From: Candidatus Omnitrophota bacterium
GTDB lineage: Bacteria; Omnitrophota; Omnitrophia; Omnitrophales; Aquincolibacteriaceae
Assembly: GCA_016196555.1 (NCBI GenBank)
Contig: JACPXL010000038.1
Span: 1 to 38,502 of the forward strand
Length of the DNA: 38,502 nt
Reading direction: 5' to 3'
Under the pieces are notes generated by a model. It was given only the letters and a program-made list of their open reading frames with translations. It was not told the DNA's origin and made no database searches. The translations under genes and the position numbers were made by a program. Numbering within the stretch: the stretch's first letter is position 1; every line of letters begins with the position of its first letter. Positions 15,096-24,036 of this stretch are shown here, one piece after another.

Positions 15096-16447
15096 TTTTT
15101 ATCGGCCTTTTACTGTTTTCGGTGATGGTAGGCCTTCAGGCCCACCAGCTTTTTATTTCTTTCTATGTTCTCTTTCCTATGCTTCTATTGCCGCTTTTTT
15201 ACTTTGTTGAAAGCCGTTCAAAAATTTTTATTGCCGCCACGGGCAGTGTCATGTTGGTGCTTTATGGCCTCGGCCTGAGTTATCAGCCAAGTTTAGAAGT
15301 GTCCGTTTTTGGAGTTTTGATTCTAGGAATTTGTGGCGCATTGGTTCTTTATAGAGCCCAATGGATGAAAATGTTTAATGTGGAAAAAGTGCAAGCGGGG
15401 GCCATTCATGAAGATTTGAAAGCACTCAAAGCAAAACAAGTGCTGCGCCTGGACAGTCTTCATCATCTTGAAAAGCAAGTTTCCAGCCTTATGGATTTAT
15501 TCGAAATTGCCCGCGATTTTAGTGAATGTTTGAGTTTTGGCAGCATGGCCGATTTGCTTTATAAAAAAGTTGTTCCTGAACTTCCGGTGGGCAAAATAAG
15601 ACTCAGCCTTTTAAAAAAAGATGAGTCGGGTCATTTGATTCCAGAATGGATTTTTACTATTTCCCGGGACGGCGTTTTTAGCCAGCAGGAAAAAATAACC
15701 GAAGATGAAGAAAATGTACTGAAGCCGCATCAAGGCCGGTACGAAATGATCAAGAAAGACAATCTCTGGATTTTTCCTCTGGCCGTCGGGGAAGAAGTCT
15801 CTGCCATTTTTAGTGTGGAAGGGGCTGACCCATCAGATCTCGCAAAATTTGAGGTTTTGGTCGCCCATTTGATCCTGCTCGTCAAAAAGATTCGTCTTTA
15901 TGAAACCGTTAAAGAATTGTCGATTCGCGATGGTTTAACCGGTGTTTTTGTCCGCCGCCACTTTTTGGAACGCTTTGAAGATGAGCTGAAACGATCTCTT
16001 CGGCATGGGCTGCCGATGGCCCTCTTAATGTTAGACATTGATCATTTCAAAAGATATAATGACGGCTTTGGACATTTAGTCGGTGATGCCACCTTGAGAG
16101 AAGTCGCTTCTCTGTTGCGGAAAAACCTGCGAAATGTCGATATTGTAGCGCGTTACGGCGGCGAGGAATTTGTGGTTGTGATTCCGGAGACCAAACGCGA
16201 AACCGCCTATGAAGTTGCCGAACGTATTCGTTCAAGCGTAGCGCGGCATCAATTTAAGCTCTTTGATTCTCGCAGTCAGGTGACCGTAAGTATCGGAATT
16301 GCTTTGTTCCCGGACGATATTAAAAGTGAACTTCAAACGCGGTCGGTTAAAGATCTGGCCTCAGAGTTGATCAATCGCGCGGATCGTGCCTTATATCGTG
16401 CCAAAGAAGACGGGCGAAACCGGGTGGTCTTGTTTGGGAATTTATAA
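15077..16447 (+). CDS. Membrane GGDEF diguanylate cyclase, second of a tandem pair
   Basis: 456 aa. Hydrophobic helices occupy residues 1-95 (QILIFIGLLLFSVMVGL, LFISFYVLFPMLLLPLFYFV, SVFGVLILGICGALVLY). A helical, coiled-coil-like linker follows (about 105-150), then a divergent GAF-like region (about 150-285) and a GGDEF domain with ARYGGEEF near residue 362. An RNVD inhibitory site (RxxD) is present, unlike in the preceding paralogue. The first GGDEF gene's stop lies within its start region, so the two are translationally coupled. Confidence 0.87.
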   Translation: MLKQILIFIGLLLFSVMVGLQAHQLFISFYVLFPMLLLPLFYFVESRSKIFIAATGSVMLVLYGLGLSYQPSLEVSVFGVLILGICGALVLYRAQWMKMFNVEKVQAGAIHEDLKALKAKQVLRLDSLHHLEKQVSSLMDLFEIARDFSECLSFGSMADLLYKKVVPELPVGKIRLSLLKKDESGHLIPEWIFTISRDGVFSQQEKITEDEENVLKPHQGRYEMIKKDNLWIFPLAVGEEVSAIFSVEGADPSDLAKFEVLVAHLILLVKKIRLYETVKELSIRDGLTGVFVRRHFLERFEDELKRSLRHGLPMALLMLDIDHFKRYNDGFGHLVGDATLREVASLLRKNLRNVDIVARYGGEEFVVVIPETKRETAYEVAERIRSSVARHQFKLFDSRSQVTVSIGIALFPDDIKSELQTRSVKDLASELINRADRALYRAKEDGRNRVVLFGNL

Positions 16448-16460
16448 CTTGGGCTTCTCA

Positions 16461-18761
16461 ATGAATTTATTTAAAAAAATTGTTTCATGTGCTCTTTTAC
16501 TGCTGATCGTTATAGCGCCATCTTCTCTGGCCGAAGACAAAAAAACGCCTCCTCCCGCGCCCCGCGAATTTGCCCTTAAAAAACTTTTTGAAACCCAAAA
16601 ATACGATGTCGAAGCTGTTGCCGATAGCATCGAATACAGCCGGGACATGAAAAAAGTGATTGCGAAAGGCAATGTTGTTCTTACTTATCGTGATACTAAA
16701 CTTACTTCGGACTATGCTGAGATTGAAACAGAAACCAAAGTGGCTTATGCGCGAGGTCATGTGATTGTTTTCCGCAATGAAGAGCCGACTGCGCATGGCA
16801 ATGAAATCGAATATGATTTCGAGCATGAGAGTGGAAAATTTCCCGATGGGCGCCTTCTTGCAACGCCCTGGTTTGCAAAAGGGGAAGACATACAGCAAAT
16901 CCGTAAGGGTTTAGCCGTTGTCAATCAGGGTTCGATTACGACGTGCGACCGAGAACGGCCTCATTACGATATTCGTGCTAAAAAGGTCACCATTTATTCC
17001 GGGGATAAAATGATTGCGCGCAATGTGACCATTTACGCTTTAGGTAAACCGATTTTTTGGTGGCCCTATATGGTCATTCCGCTCAAACAAAATCATTATC
17101 CCATCAGTGTGACTGCCGGTTACAACTCCCGTTTTGGAGGTTTTGTTGAAGTGAGTAAAGGAATTGCTATCAATAAAAATATTTCGGGAGAAATTCAGGC
17201 AGATTGGCGCGCCCGCCGAGGTGTCGGAGGCGGTGCGGAATTGGATTATGATTATGGAATCTGGGCCACCGGTGTTATGAAGGCGTATATCACGCAGGAT
17301 AAAAGGGCCCCGAAGCCTAGGGCCGAACATCCCTTTGATGAATTAGAAAATCGGGAGCGAGGCATGATCAGCTGGCGCCACCGGACCGATCTTGACCCTT
17401 ATTCTAATATTCAACTCCGCTACAACCGGCTTGCGGATGAATATTTCCTTCAGGAATTTTTCCAGCACGAACATCGCGCGGAAGTGGAGCCTCAATCCTT
17501 TGTGACCTTGACGAAAAATTCCGAACATTATGGATTCCTGGCCCATTTTGAAAAGAAAATGAATACTTTTGAATCGCTGGTCGAGCGGCTTCCGGAATTC
17601 CGCTTTGACTGGAAAAATCAGCCATTTTTTAATCCTCGGATTTTTTATGACAGCCAAACCAGTTTTGCTAATTTAAACAAAAGATTTTCACGCTCCGACT
17701 ACAATGAAGACGTGGTCCGTACAGACAGCTTCCATGAATGGTCTGCTCCCATGAAATGGAAGGAAATCAAATTCACGCCTTATATTAATGGCCGTGGGAC
17801 TTATTACAGCCGTGAAAAAGAGTCCGATCAGGATCAATTTCGTGCCATTTTGGGAATGGGTGCGGACTTAAGGACGCAATTTTATAAAACGATTCCCGTG
17901 ACATGGCGCCGTGCAGGGATTGAAATTAATCATTTACGGCATGTGATGGAGCCCAGTGTTCAATTCCAGCACTTGAACTCCTCCGTAAGCGATGAAACGC
18001 TTAGTCGATTTGATTCCATTGACCGGCTTGATGATGCCAATATTGTGACCTTTGGACTCGAAAATCGTTTTCAGACCAAACGGGTAGTTGCCGGCAAAAT
18101 GCGGCGTGTCGATTTTGTCAGCCTCAATACTTTCTTGAATTATGAAATGCATCCGGACGGCCGGACTCGCGTCGGACTTTTTGAGCCTTTTGAAGAGCCG
18201 GGCCGTACTTCCAGCAATTTTACGATTCTCAGTCAGGAAATTGTTTTGCGCCCTTATGAATGGCTTCAATATGAATTGAGGACCGATTATGACATGGAGC
18301 GCGATGCCTTTCGAATTTTGAACCAAGATTTGCTGATGAAGGTCCGCCGCTTGAAAATTATTTTCGGCCATCGTTATACCAATAGCATCGGTGAACTGCA
18401 GGGAAGCAGCCAATTTGTTTTTGACGGGCGCTGGGTCATCAATCCTCTTTGGACTGTGGGAGGATATTTGCGCTGGGACTCCGAAACTCAAGATCTTCAG
18501 GAATGGCAGCTTTCGGCAACGCGCGATTTACACGATTTCCTTTTTGATTTTGGATATAACGTGCGCAATTCCGATATTTCAAACTCCAATAAAACTTTGT
18601 TTTTCAATCTCCGCATGAAAGCATTTCCCTTCATTCACATCCGCGGCGGCGGAAATTACTCTTCATTTGGGGAACCTCGAATCGGGGACACCATCGCAGG
18701 CGCCAATCAATCCCCCATATCTCAGCAGCGCCCGGAAACTTATGAGTTTGGCTCCGCGTAA
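16461..18761 (+). CDS. lptD: LPS-assembly protein LptD-like outer-membrane protein
   Basis: 766 aa. An N-terminal signal peptide (MNLFKKIVSCALLLLIVIAPSSLA, likely cut after SLA) marks export. An OstA/LptA-type beta-jellyroll follows (about 50-200: VEAVADSIEYSRDMKKVIAKGNVVLTYRD, then LTSDYAEIETETKVAYARGHV). A long beta-barrel has alternating aromatic strands to the C-terminus, including the family-typical GKPIFWWPYMVIPLK. LptD inserts LPS into the outer leaflet with LptE. The track starts at 16386, inside the upstream gene; the ATG at 16461 starts the signal peptide. The classical disulphide cysteines are scarce, which is common outside Proteobacteria. Confidence 0.85.
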   Translation: MNLFKKIVSCALLLLIVIAPSSLAEDKKTPPPAPREFALKKLFETQKYDVEAVADSIEYSRDMKKVIAKGNVVLTYRDTKLTSDYAEIETETKVAYARGHVIVFRNEEPTAHGNEIEYDFEHESGKFPDGRLLATPWFAKGEDIQQIRKGLAVVNQGSITTCDRERPHYDIRAKKVTIYSGDKMIARNVTIYALGKPIFWWPYMVIPLKQNHYPISVTAGYNSRFGGFVEVSKGIAINKNISGEIQADWRARRGVGGGAELDYDYGIWATGVMKAYITQDKRAPKPRAEHPFDELENRERGMISWRHRTDLDPYSNIQLRYNRLADEYFLQEFFQHEHRAEVEPQSFVTLTKNSEHYGFLAHFEKKMNTFESLVERLPEFRFDWKNQPFFNPRIFYDSQTSFANLNKRFSRSDYNEDVVRTDSFHEWSAPMKWKEIKFTPYINGRGTYYSREKESDQDQFRAILGMGADLRTQFYKTIPVTWRRAGIEINHLRHVMEPSVQFQHLNSSVSDETLSRFDSIDRLDDANIVTFGLENRFQTKRVVAGKMRRVDFVSLNTFLNYEMHPDGRTRVGLFEPFEEPGRTSSNFTILSQEIVLRPYEWLQYELRTDYDMERDAFRILNQDLLMKVRRLKIIFGHRYTNSIGELQGSSQFVFDGRWVINPLWTVGGYLRWDSETQDLQEWQLSATRDLHDFLFDFGYNVRNSDISNSNKTLFFNLRMKAFPFIHIRGGGNYSSFGEPRIGDTIAGANQSPISQQRPETYEFGSA

Positions 18762-18787
18762 TAACTGCGCAGTGGCGAAAGGTTGAT

Positions 18788-20083
18788 ATGAAAATCGGCA
18801 TTATTGGTTCAGGATATGTAGGGCTTGTGACGGGCGTTTGCTTCGCCCATTTGGGGCATCGCGTTATTTGTGTGGATAATGATGTCAAAAAAATCGCCAT
18901 GCTCAAAAAAAATCACGTCCCTATTTATGAGCCGGGCTTGGAAGAAATGATACGTGAAAATGTTGCTGCCAAACGGTTGAGTTTTACCACTCGCATTTCG
19001 CAGGCTGTAAGCCAATCCGAAGTCCTTTTTATTTGTGTCAACACGCCGCCCAAAGAAAATGGAGAGGCCGATCTTTCCTTTGTTGAAACGGTTTCAAAGG
19101 AAATCGCTCTTCATTTGAAAGAATACCGTTTAATCGTGGAAAAAAGTACAGTCCCGGTTCAAACCGGCGAATGGGTTGAAAAGACGATTCGCAACTATCA
19201 GCCGCGGCGTGCTCTTTTTGATGTGGCCTCCAATCCGGAATTTTTACGGGAAGGTTCCGCGATCCAGGATTTTCTCAAGCCTGACCGCGTGATCATCGGC
19301 GTTTCCAATTCCAAATCGGAGAAAATTCTCCGGAAGCTTTATGGGCCTCTAAAAGCCCCTATTCTTGTGACGGACATTAAAAGCGCTGAGATTATTAAAC
19401 ATGCCGCAAACTCCTTTTTGGCCACGAAGATATCTTTCATTAATATGGTGGCCCGCATATGCGATGCCGTGGGCGCGGATGTTGAAAAGGTGGCGCAGGG
19501 AATGGGCCTTGATCCGCGAATCGGCCCCAGTTTTCTTAAAGCCGGGATTGGCTTCGGAGGCTTTTGCTTTCCGAAGGATCTTTCTGCATTTTTGAAGCGG
19601 GCAGAAAAATTAGGCGTTGGTTTTGAGCTTTTGAGCAGCGTGCTTGCGATCAATGAACAGCAAAAACAGTATTTTGTTCAAAAAATCGAGAATCATCTTT
19701 GGAATTTGAATCACAAAACCCTGGCGATTTTAGGGCTCTCGTTCAAACCGGATACGGATGATATGCGTTTTGCGCCTTCCATTGATATTATCAAAGCCCT
19801 CGAACGCGAAGGAGTTCATATCCGGGCGTATGATCCGCAAGCGATGAAAAAAGCTAAGAGTATTTTCCCCAAAATCGAATTTACCGCCAATCCTTATGCC
19901 GCCATGAAAAATGCAGATGCGCTTGTGATCGTGACGGAGTGGGACGAATTTTCAAATTTGGATTGGAAAAAAGTCAAAAGACTTCTCAAACACCCTATCG
20001 TTTTTGATGGCCGGAATCAATTGAATCAGGCTGAGATGAAAAAGTTGGGATTCCAATATCACGGCATCGGCCGTCCCCGATAA
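18788..20083 (+). CDS. ugd: UDP-glucose 6-dehydrogenase
   Basis: 431 aa, converting UDP-glucose to UDP-glucuronate with NAD. The N-terminal Rossmann motif is GSGYVGLVTGVCFAHLGH with an acidic residue at strand two (CVDND). Middle segments are INTPP-like FICVNTPPKENGEADLSFV and ASNPEFLREGSAI. The catalytic cysteine is in GFGGFCFPKDLSAF (about C260), and the C-terminal binding domain has LSFKPDTDDMRFAPS. AAAGG precedes the ATG. Together with the UDP-xylose synthase at 24987 it forms a complete UDP-glucose to UDP-xylose route. Confidence 0.93.
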   Translation: MKIGIIGSGYVGLVTGVCFAHLGHRVICVDNDVKKIAMLKKNHVPIYEPGLEEMIRENVAAKRLSFTTRISQAVSQSEVLFICVNTPPKENGEADLSFVETVSKEIALHLKEYRLIVEKSTVPVQTGEWVEKTIRNYQPRRALFDVASNPEFLREGSAIQDFLKPDRVIIGVSNSKSEKILRKLYGPLKAPILVTDIKSAEIIKHAANSFLATKISFINMVARICDAVGADVEKVAQGMGLDPRIGPSFLKAGIGFGGFCFPKDLSAFLKRAEKLGVGFELLSSVLAINEQQKQYFVQKIENHLWNLNHKTLAILGLSFKPDTDDMRFAPSIDIIKALEREGVHIRAYDPQAMKKAKSIFPKIEFTANPYAAMKNADALVIVTEWDEFSNLDWKKVKRLLKHPIVFDGRNQLNQAEMKKLGFQYHGIGRPR

Positions 20084-20084
20084 T

Positions 20085-20807
20085 ATGAAAGGGATTATCC
20101 TCGCCGGGGGAACGGGAAGCCGCTTGAGTCCTCTGACCAAAGTAACCAACAAGCACCTCCTTCCGGTTTACAATAAACCCATGATTTATTACCCGGTACA
20201 GACCTTGGTCCAAGCCGGAATTCGCGATATTTTGCTGGTTGCCGGAGGGAATTCGGCCGGGGAATTTCTTCGCCTTCTCGGCAATGGAAAAGAATTTGGA
20301 CTGAAGCATATTAATTATACCTATCAAGAAGGCGAGGGGGGGATTGCGGCTGCCTTGTCGCTTGCTGAGCATTTTGCGGACGGGGAAAAAGTGATTGTTA
20401 TTTTGGGCGACAATATTTTAGAAGGAAATATCAAAGATTCTGTTAAAAAATTTGAAAAGCAAAAATCGGGAGCAAGGCTTTTGCTCAAAGAAGTGGAAGA
20501 TCCGGAGCGCTTTGGCGTTGCTGAATTAAAAGGCAAAAAAATCGTCAGCATCGTTGAAAAACCGAAAAGGCCTAAAAGTTCTTATGGGGTTGTTGGGGTT
20601 TATATGTATGACGCGCGGGTTTTCGATATTATCCGCACGCTGAAGCCCTCCAATCGCGGCGAACTGGAAATCACCGATGTGAATAATCATTATTTAAAAG
20701 CCGGCCATCTCGAGTATGACATTTTGAAGGGGTATTGGACCGATGCCGGCACATTTGAGTCCCTTTTCCGGGCCAATCGATTGATTTGGGAGAAAATTTC
20801 CTCATGA
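20085..20807 (+). CDS. rmlA: Glucose-1-phosphate thymidylyltransferase, short form
   Basis: 240 aa; makes dTDP-glucose from glucose 1-phosphate and dTTP. The nucleotidyltransferase signature is GIILAGGTGSRLSPLTKVTNKHLLPVYNKPMIYYP. Later blocks are ILGDNI, EVEDPERFGVAEL, IVEKPKRPKSSYGVVGVYMYD, ELEITDVNNHYL and GYWTDAGTFESL. It is about 50 residues shorter than the E. coli type enzyme (lacking the C-terminal extension), like the short archaeal/Gram-positive forms. It starts 1 bp after ugd and overlaps rmlB by ATGA. Confidence 0.9.
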   Translation: MKGIILAGGTGSRLSPLTKVTNKHLLPVYNKPMIYYPVQTLVQAGIRDILLVAGGNSAGEFLRLLGNGKEFGLKHINYTYQEGEGGIAAALSLAEHFADGEKVIVILGDNILEGNIKDSVKKFEKQKSGARLLLKEVEDPERFGVAELKGKKIVSIVEKPKRPKSSYGVVGVYMYDARVFDIIRTLKPSNRGELEITDVNNHYLKAGHLEYDILKGYWTDAGTFESLFRANRLIWEKISS

Positions 20808-21781
20808 AAACGGTTGTGATAACCGGCGGCTGCGGTTTTATCGGGTCTTGGTTTATTAAGCGGTTTTGGAAAACTCATCCCGATTGGAAAATTGTGAATT
20901 TGGATAAATTGACTTATGCCGGCAATCGGGAGAATTTGCGCGAGCTTGAAGGCAAAGAACGTTATGAATGGGTTCAAGGGGACATTTGTGATCGTGAAGC
21001 AGTTAGCTTGGCTCTTCGTGGGGCGAACGCGGTCATTCATTTTGCGGCCGAAACTCATGTGGACCGATCGATTGAAAACTCCGAAGATTTTTTAATGACC
21101 AATGTAATTGGAACACGCAATATGGTCGAAGCAGCGAAAAGGTGCAATATTGAAAAGTTCATTCACATTTCAAGCGATGAAGTCTATGGGTCCATTGCGG
21201 AGGGTTCGGTAAACGAAGAGGCCCCCTTAGCGCCCAATAGTCCTTATGCCGCTTCAAAGGCCGCAGGCGATCTTCTGATTCGGTCCTATTGGAAGACTTA
21301 TCGTTATCCGGTGATGACTATCCGCTCGAGCAACAATTTTGGACCATTTCAATTTCCAGAAAAAGTTATTCCGCTTTTTATTACGAATCTTTTAGACGGC
21401 AAGAAAGTGCCTTTATATGGAAATGGTAAAAACCGGCGGGACTGGATTTTTGTCGACGACACTTGCCGCGGCATAGAATTAATTTTTGATAAAGGTGTCG
21501 GCGGAGAAATTTACAATATCGGTGCCGGAAATGATATGACCAATATCGATTTAACCGGCGCGATTTTAAAACAGATGTCTTTGACTAATGACCGGATTCA
21601 ATATGTCACTGACCGCTTGGGACATGATTTTCGTTATAGTGTTGATTCCGCCAAAATTCAGAAATTGGGATTTCGGCCTGCGCTTTCCTTTGCGGAAGGG
21701 TTACAGCAGACGGTGACTTGGTATACTGAAAATGAATCGTGGTGGCGTCCCTTGAAACGGGATAAGTTTACGATTAAATAA
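20804..21781 (+). CDS. rmlB: dTDP-glucose 4,6-dehydratase
   Basis: SDR enzyme of 325 aa converting dTDP-glucose to dTDP-4-keto-6-deoxyglucose. NAD motif GGCGFIGSWF; ETHVDRSI; SSDEVYGSI; catalytic YAASKAAGDLL (YxxxK); SSNNFGPFQFPEKVIPLF; RDWIFVDDTCRGI; and DRLGHDFRYSVDSAKI are all present. The track start at 20786 is a TTG inside rmlA; the ATG at 20804 in the ATGA overlap is the natural start. It follows rmlA directly, as in rhamnose loci. Confidence 0.93.
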   Translation: MKTVVITGGCGFIGSWFIKRFWKTHPDWKIVNLDKLTYAGNRENLRELEGKERYEWVQGDICDREAVSLALRGANAVIHFAAETHVDRSIENSEDFLMTNVIGTRNMVEAAKRCNIEKFIHISSDEVYGSIAEGSVNEEAPLAPNSPYAASKAAGDLLIRSYWKTYRYPVMTIRSSNNFGPFQFPEKVIPLFITNLLDGKKVPLYGNGKNRRDWIFVDDTCRGIELIFDKGVGGEIYNIGAGNDMTNIDLTGAILKQMSLTNDRIQYVTDRLGHDFRYSVDSAKIQKLGFRPALSFAEGLQQTVTWYTENESWWRPLKRDKFTIK

Positions 21782-21800
21782 TGCGGTAAAAAGCGAAGCC

Positions 21801-22715
21801 ATGAAGATTCTTATTACGGGTGCCGGTGGAATGCTGGGTTCTGATTTGGCCGAAGCATTTCGATCGAACTTCGTGACGGTTGGAGTTGTGCGGCGTCCGG
21901 TGGATTATTTGTCCATCCCATTTTGCGTGCGCGATCTTACACGGCGCCAGGAAACCCTGGAGATTATGAGCCGGGAATCTCCGCAAATTATTTTTCATTC
22001 GGCTGCGATGACGGATGTCGATGGTTGTGAAGTCCACCGCCATAATGCGCTTCAGAATAACTTGGAAGCGACAAAAAATGTGGTGGAAGCGGCCAATCAA
22101 ATCGGAAGTTTGACCGTCTTTTTTAGCACGGATTATGTTTTTGATGGTAAGAAGCCTGGAGAATACGACGAAGCCGATGAAGGGCATCCATTAAATGTGT
22201 ATGGTGAAACAAAATGGCTGGCCGAAAATTATATCCGCCAGAAGGCAAAACGCTTTATTATTTTCCGGACTTCCTGGCTGTATGGATTGCGCGGCAAATC
22301 GTTCCCGAAAACGATTCTGGAACTTTCGTCTTCGCAAAAGACCTTGTCTGTCGTGACAGACCAAAAGGGAAGACCAACATATACACGGGATATCGGAAAG
22401 GCGTTTGTCGATTTACTGGGCAAAGACCCTGCTTCCCTGGAAAAGGTTGAAAATGAAACGTTTCATCTGGCTGGGAGTTCTGCGGTAACGTGGGCCGATT
22501 TTGCCCGGGGAATTTTGCGCCTTGCCAAACATGAGGATGTGGAAGTTCAAAATGTGACTTCAGATTTTTTTAAACGCCCGGCACAACGACCTGAGAATTC
22601 AGTGTTATCGGTGAAAAAGGTTTTTCAGAAATTGAATTTAAAACTTCGCGGATGGGAAGAGGCAATACCCAATTTTATAGAAGAGCTTAAAGGAAAAGGT
22701 GTTTATGTCCCCTAA
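21801..22715 (+). CDS. rmlD: dTDP-4-dehydrorhamnose reductase
   Basis: 304-aa SDR reducing dTDP-4-keto-L-rhamnose to dTDP-L-rhamnose with NAD(P)H. Motifs are GAGGMLGSDLAEAF, HSAAMTDVDGCE, STDYVFDGKKPGEYDE, the catalytic YGETKWLAE (YxxxK), TSWLYG and RPTYTRDIGKAF. The 3,5-epimerase RmlC that must act before it is not in the window, so either rmlC lies elsewhere or the product is a different 6-deoxyhexose. It overlaps the following dehydrogenase by 11 bp. Confidence 0.9.
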   Translation: MKILITGAGGMLGSDLAEAFRSNFVTVGVVRRPVDYLSIPFCVRDLTRRQETLEIMSRESPQIIFHSAAMTDVDGCEVHRHNALQNNLEATKNVVEAANQIGSLTVFFSTDYVFDGKKPGEYDEADEGHPLNVYGETKWLAENYIRQKAKRFIIFRTSWLYGLRGKSFPKTILELSSSQKTLSVVTDQKGRPTYTRDIGKAFVDLLGKDPASLEKVENETFHLAGSSAVTWADFARGILRLAKHEDVEVQNVTSDFFKRPAQRPENSVLSVKKVFQKLNLKLRGWEEAIPNFIEELKGKGVYVP

Positions 22716-24036
22716 GAAAACAGGTAAACAGCCAAGTGCCGTACTCAAACAAAAAATTCTTCGTCGAAAGGCCCAGATTGCTGTCATTGGTTTAGGGTAC
22801 GTGGGACTGCCGCTCGCCCAAGCATTTGCCGAAGAAGGTTTTCGTGTGACCGGCATTGATATTGACCAAAACCGTGTTCAAGCCATCAGCCGCGGTGTTT
22901 CTTATATTTCCGATCTTTCTTCCGCGAGGCTTAAAAAAATGGTGAAGCTTGGCAGGCTCAGGGCTGTTGCGGATCCCGCTTTTCTTAGCGGTATGGACGT
23001 GGTGATTGTTTGTGTTCCTACTCCGCTTAACCGGGTCAAAGATCCGGACATATCATTTATTGTGGAAGCCACGAACTCGATTCAAGCTCATTTATCTTCT
23101 GGGGAACTTGTCATTCTGGAAAGTACAACGTATCCGGGTACAACCGAAGAAGTTATTTTGCCGGCGCTTGAAAAATCCGGTTTGAAAGTTGGAAGTGACT
23201 TTTTCCTCTGTTTTTCGCCCGAACGTATTGATCCAGGGAATGAAAGATTCAAAACTCAGAATATTCCAAAGGTTGTAGGTGGAATTACGCCGGCTTGTAC
23301 AAAACTGGGTGCGGTTCTTTATTCTCAGATCACACCTCAGGTCGTTCCCGTCAGTTCATCCCGCACGGCCGAAATGACCAAACTTTTAGAAAATACTTTT
23401 CGAATTGTCAACATCGGTCTAATCAATGAACTTGCCCGTGCTGCGGGAAATTTAAAAGTCAATATTTGGGAAGCCATCGATGCTGCCAAAACCAAACCGT
23501 TTGGGTTTATGCCTTTTTATCCTGGCCCCGGAATCGGCGGGCATTGCATCGGCGTGGATCCGATTTATCTTTCATGGAAAGCCCGGCTTCACGGCAATGA
23601 CTTGCACTTTATCGAGTTGGCCCGCCGCGTCAACGCCGAAATGCCTCGCTATGTCGTCGAACAGGCCGTTTACGCTTTGAATCGTTATTGCGGAAAGGCC
23701 ATCAGCCGTTCGAAGGTCATGCTTTTGGGCATCAGTTATAAAAAAGATGTCTCGGACACCCGGGAATCTCCCGCTCTTGAAATTCTCTCAGAATTAAAAG
23801 AATTGGGCGCAAAGATCAGTTATCATGACCCTTTCATTCCCAAGGTGGATTATGAGGGAATTAAGCTAAAAAGTGTTCCTCTTGCTCCCACAGCATTGAA
23901 GCAACAGGATCTGATTATTCTGTGTACGGATCACAGCACGCTTCCTTATGCCAAAATTGTTGCAAGCGGTACTGTGATTTTTGATACGCGCAATGCCTTG
24001 CGGAAATTTAACTCGAAAAACATTGTGAGGTTGTAA
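22705..24036 (+). CDS. UDP-N-acetyl-hexosamine 6-dehydrogenase (WbpA/WbpO/TviB type)
   Basis: 443 aa nucleotide-sugar dehydrogenase oxidising C6 of UDP-HexNAc to the uronate. Segments are IAVIGLGYVGLPLAQAFAEEGF, VCVPTPLNRVKDPDISFI, ESTTYPGTTEE, FSPERIDPGNERF, LLENTFRIVNIGLINELA and the catalytic GPGIGGHCIGVDPIYLSWKA (about C281), with SYKKDVSDTRESPALEI at the C-terminus. This set marks the UDP-GlcNAc/GalNAc dehydrogenase branch rather than Ugd. The track's GTG at 22699 is possible; ATG 22705 has AAGG 5 bases upstream. The next gene, an epimerase, makes a TviB-TviC or WbpO-WbpP-like pair. Confidence 0.88.
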   Translation: MSPKKTGKQPSAVLKQKILRRKAQIAVIGLGYVGLPLAQAFAEEGFRVTGIDIDQNRVQAISRGVSYISDLSSARLKKMVKLGRLRAVADPAFLSGMDVVIVCVPTPLNRVKDPDISFIVEATNSIQAHLSSGELVILESTTYPGTTEEVILPALEKSGLKVGSDFFLCFSPERIDPGNERFKTQNIPKVVGGITPACTKLGAVLYSQITPQVVPVSSSRTAEMTKLLENTFRIVNIGLINELARAAGNLKVNIWEAIDAAKTKPFGFMPFYPGPGIGGHCIGVDPIYLSWKARLHGNDLHFIELARRVNAEMPRYVVEQAVYALNRYCGKAISRSKVMLLGISYKKDVSDTRESPALEILSELKELGAKISYHDPFIPKVDYEGIKLKSVPLAPTALKQQDLIILCTDHSTLPYAKIVASGTVIFDTRNALRKFNSKNIVRL

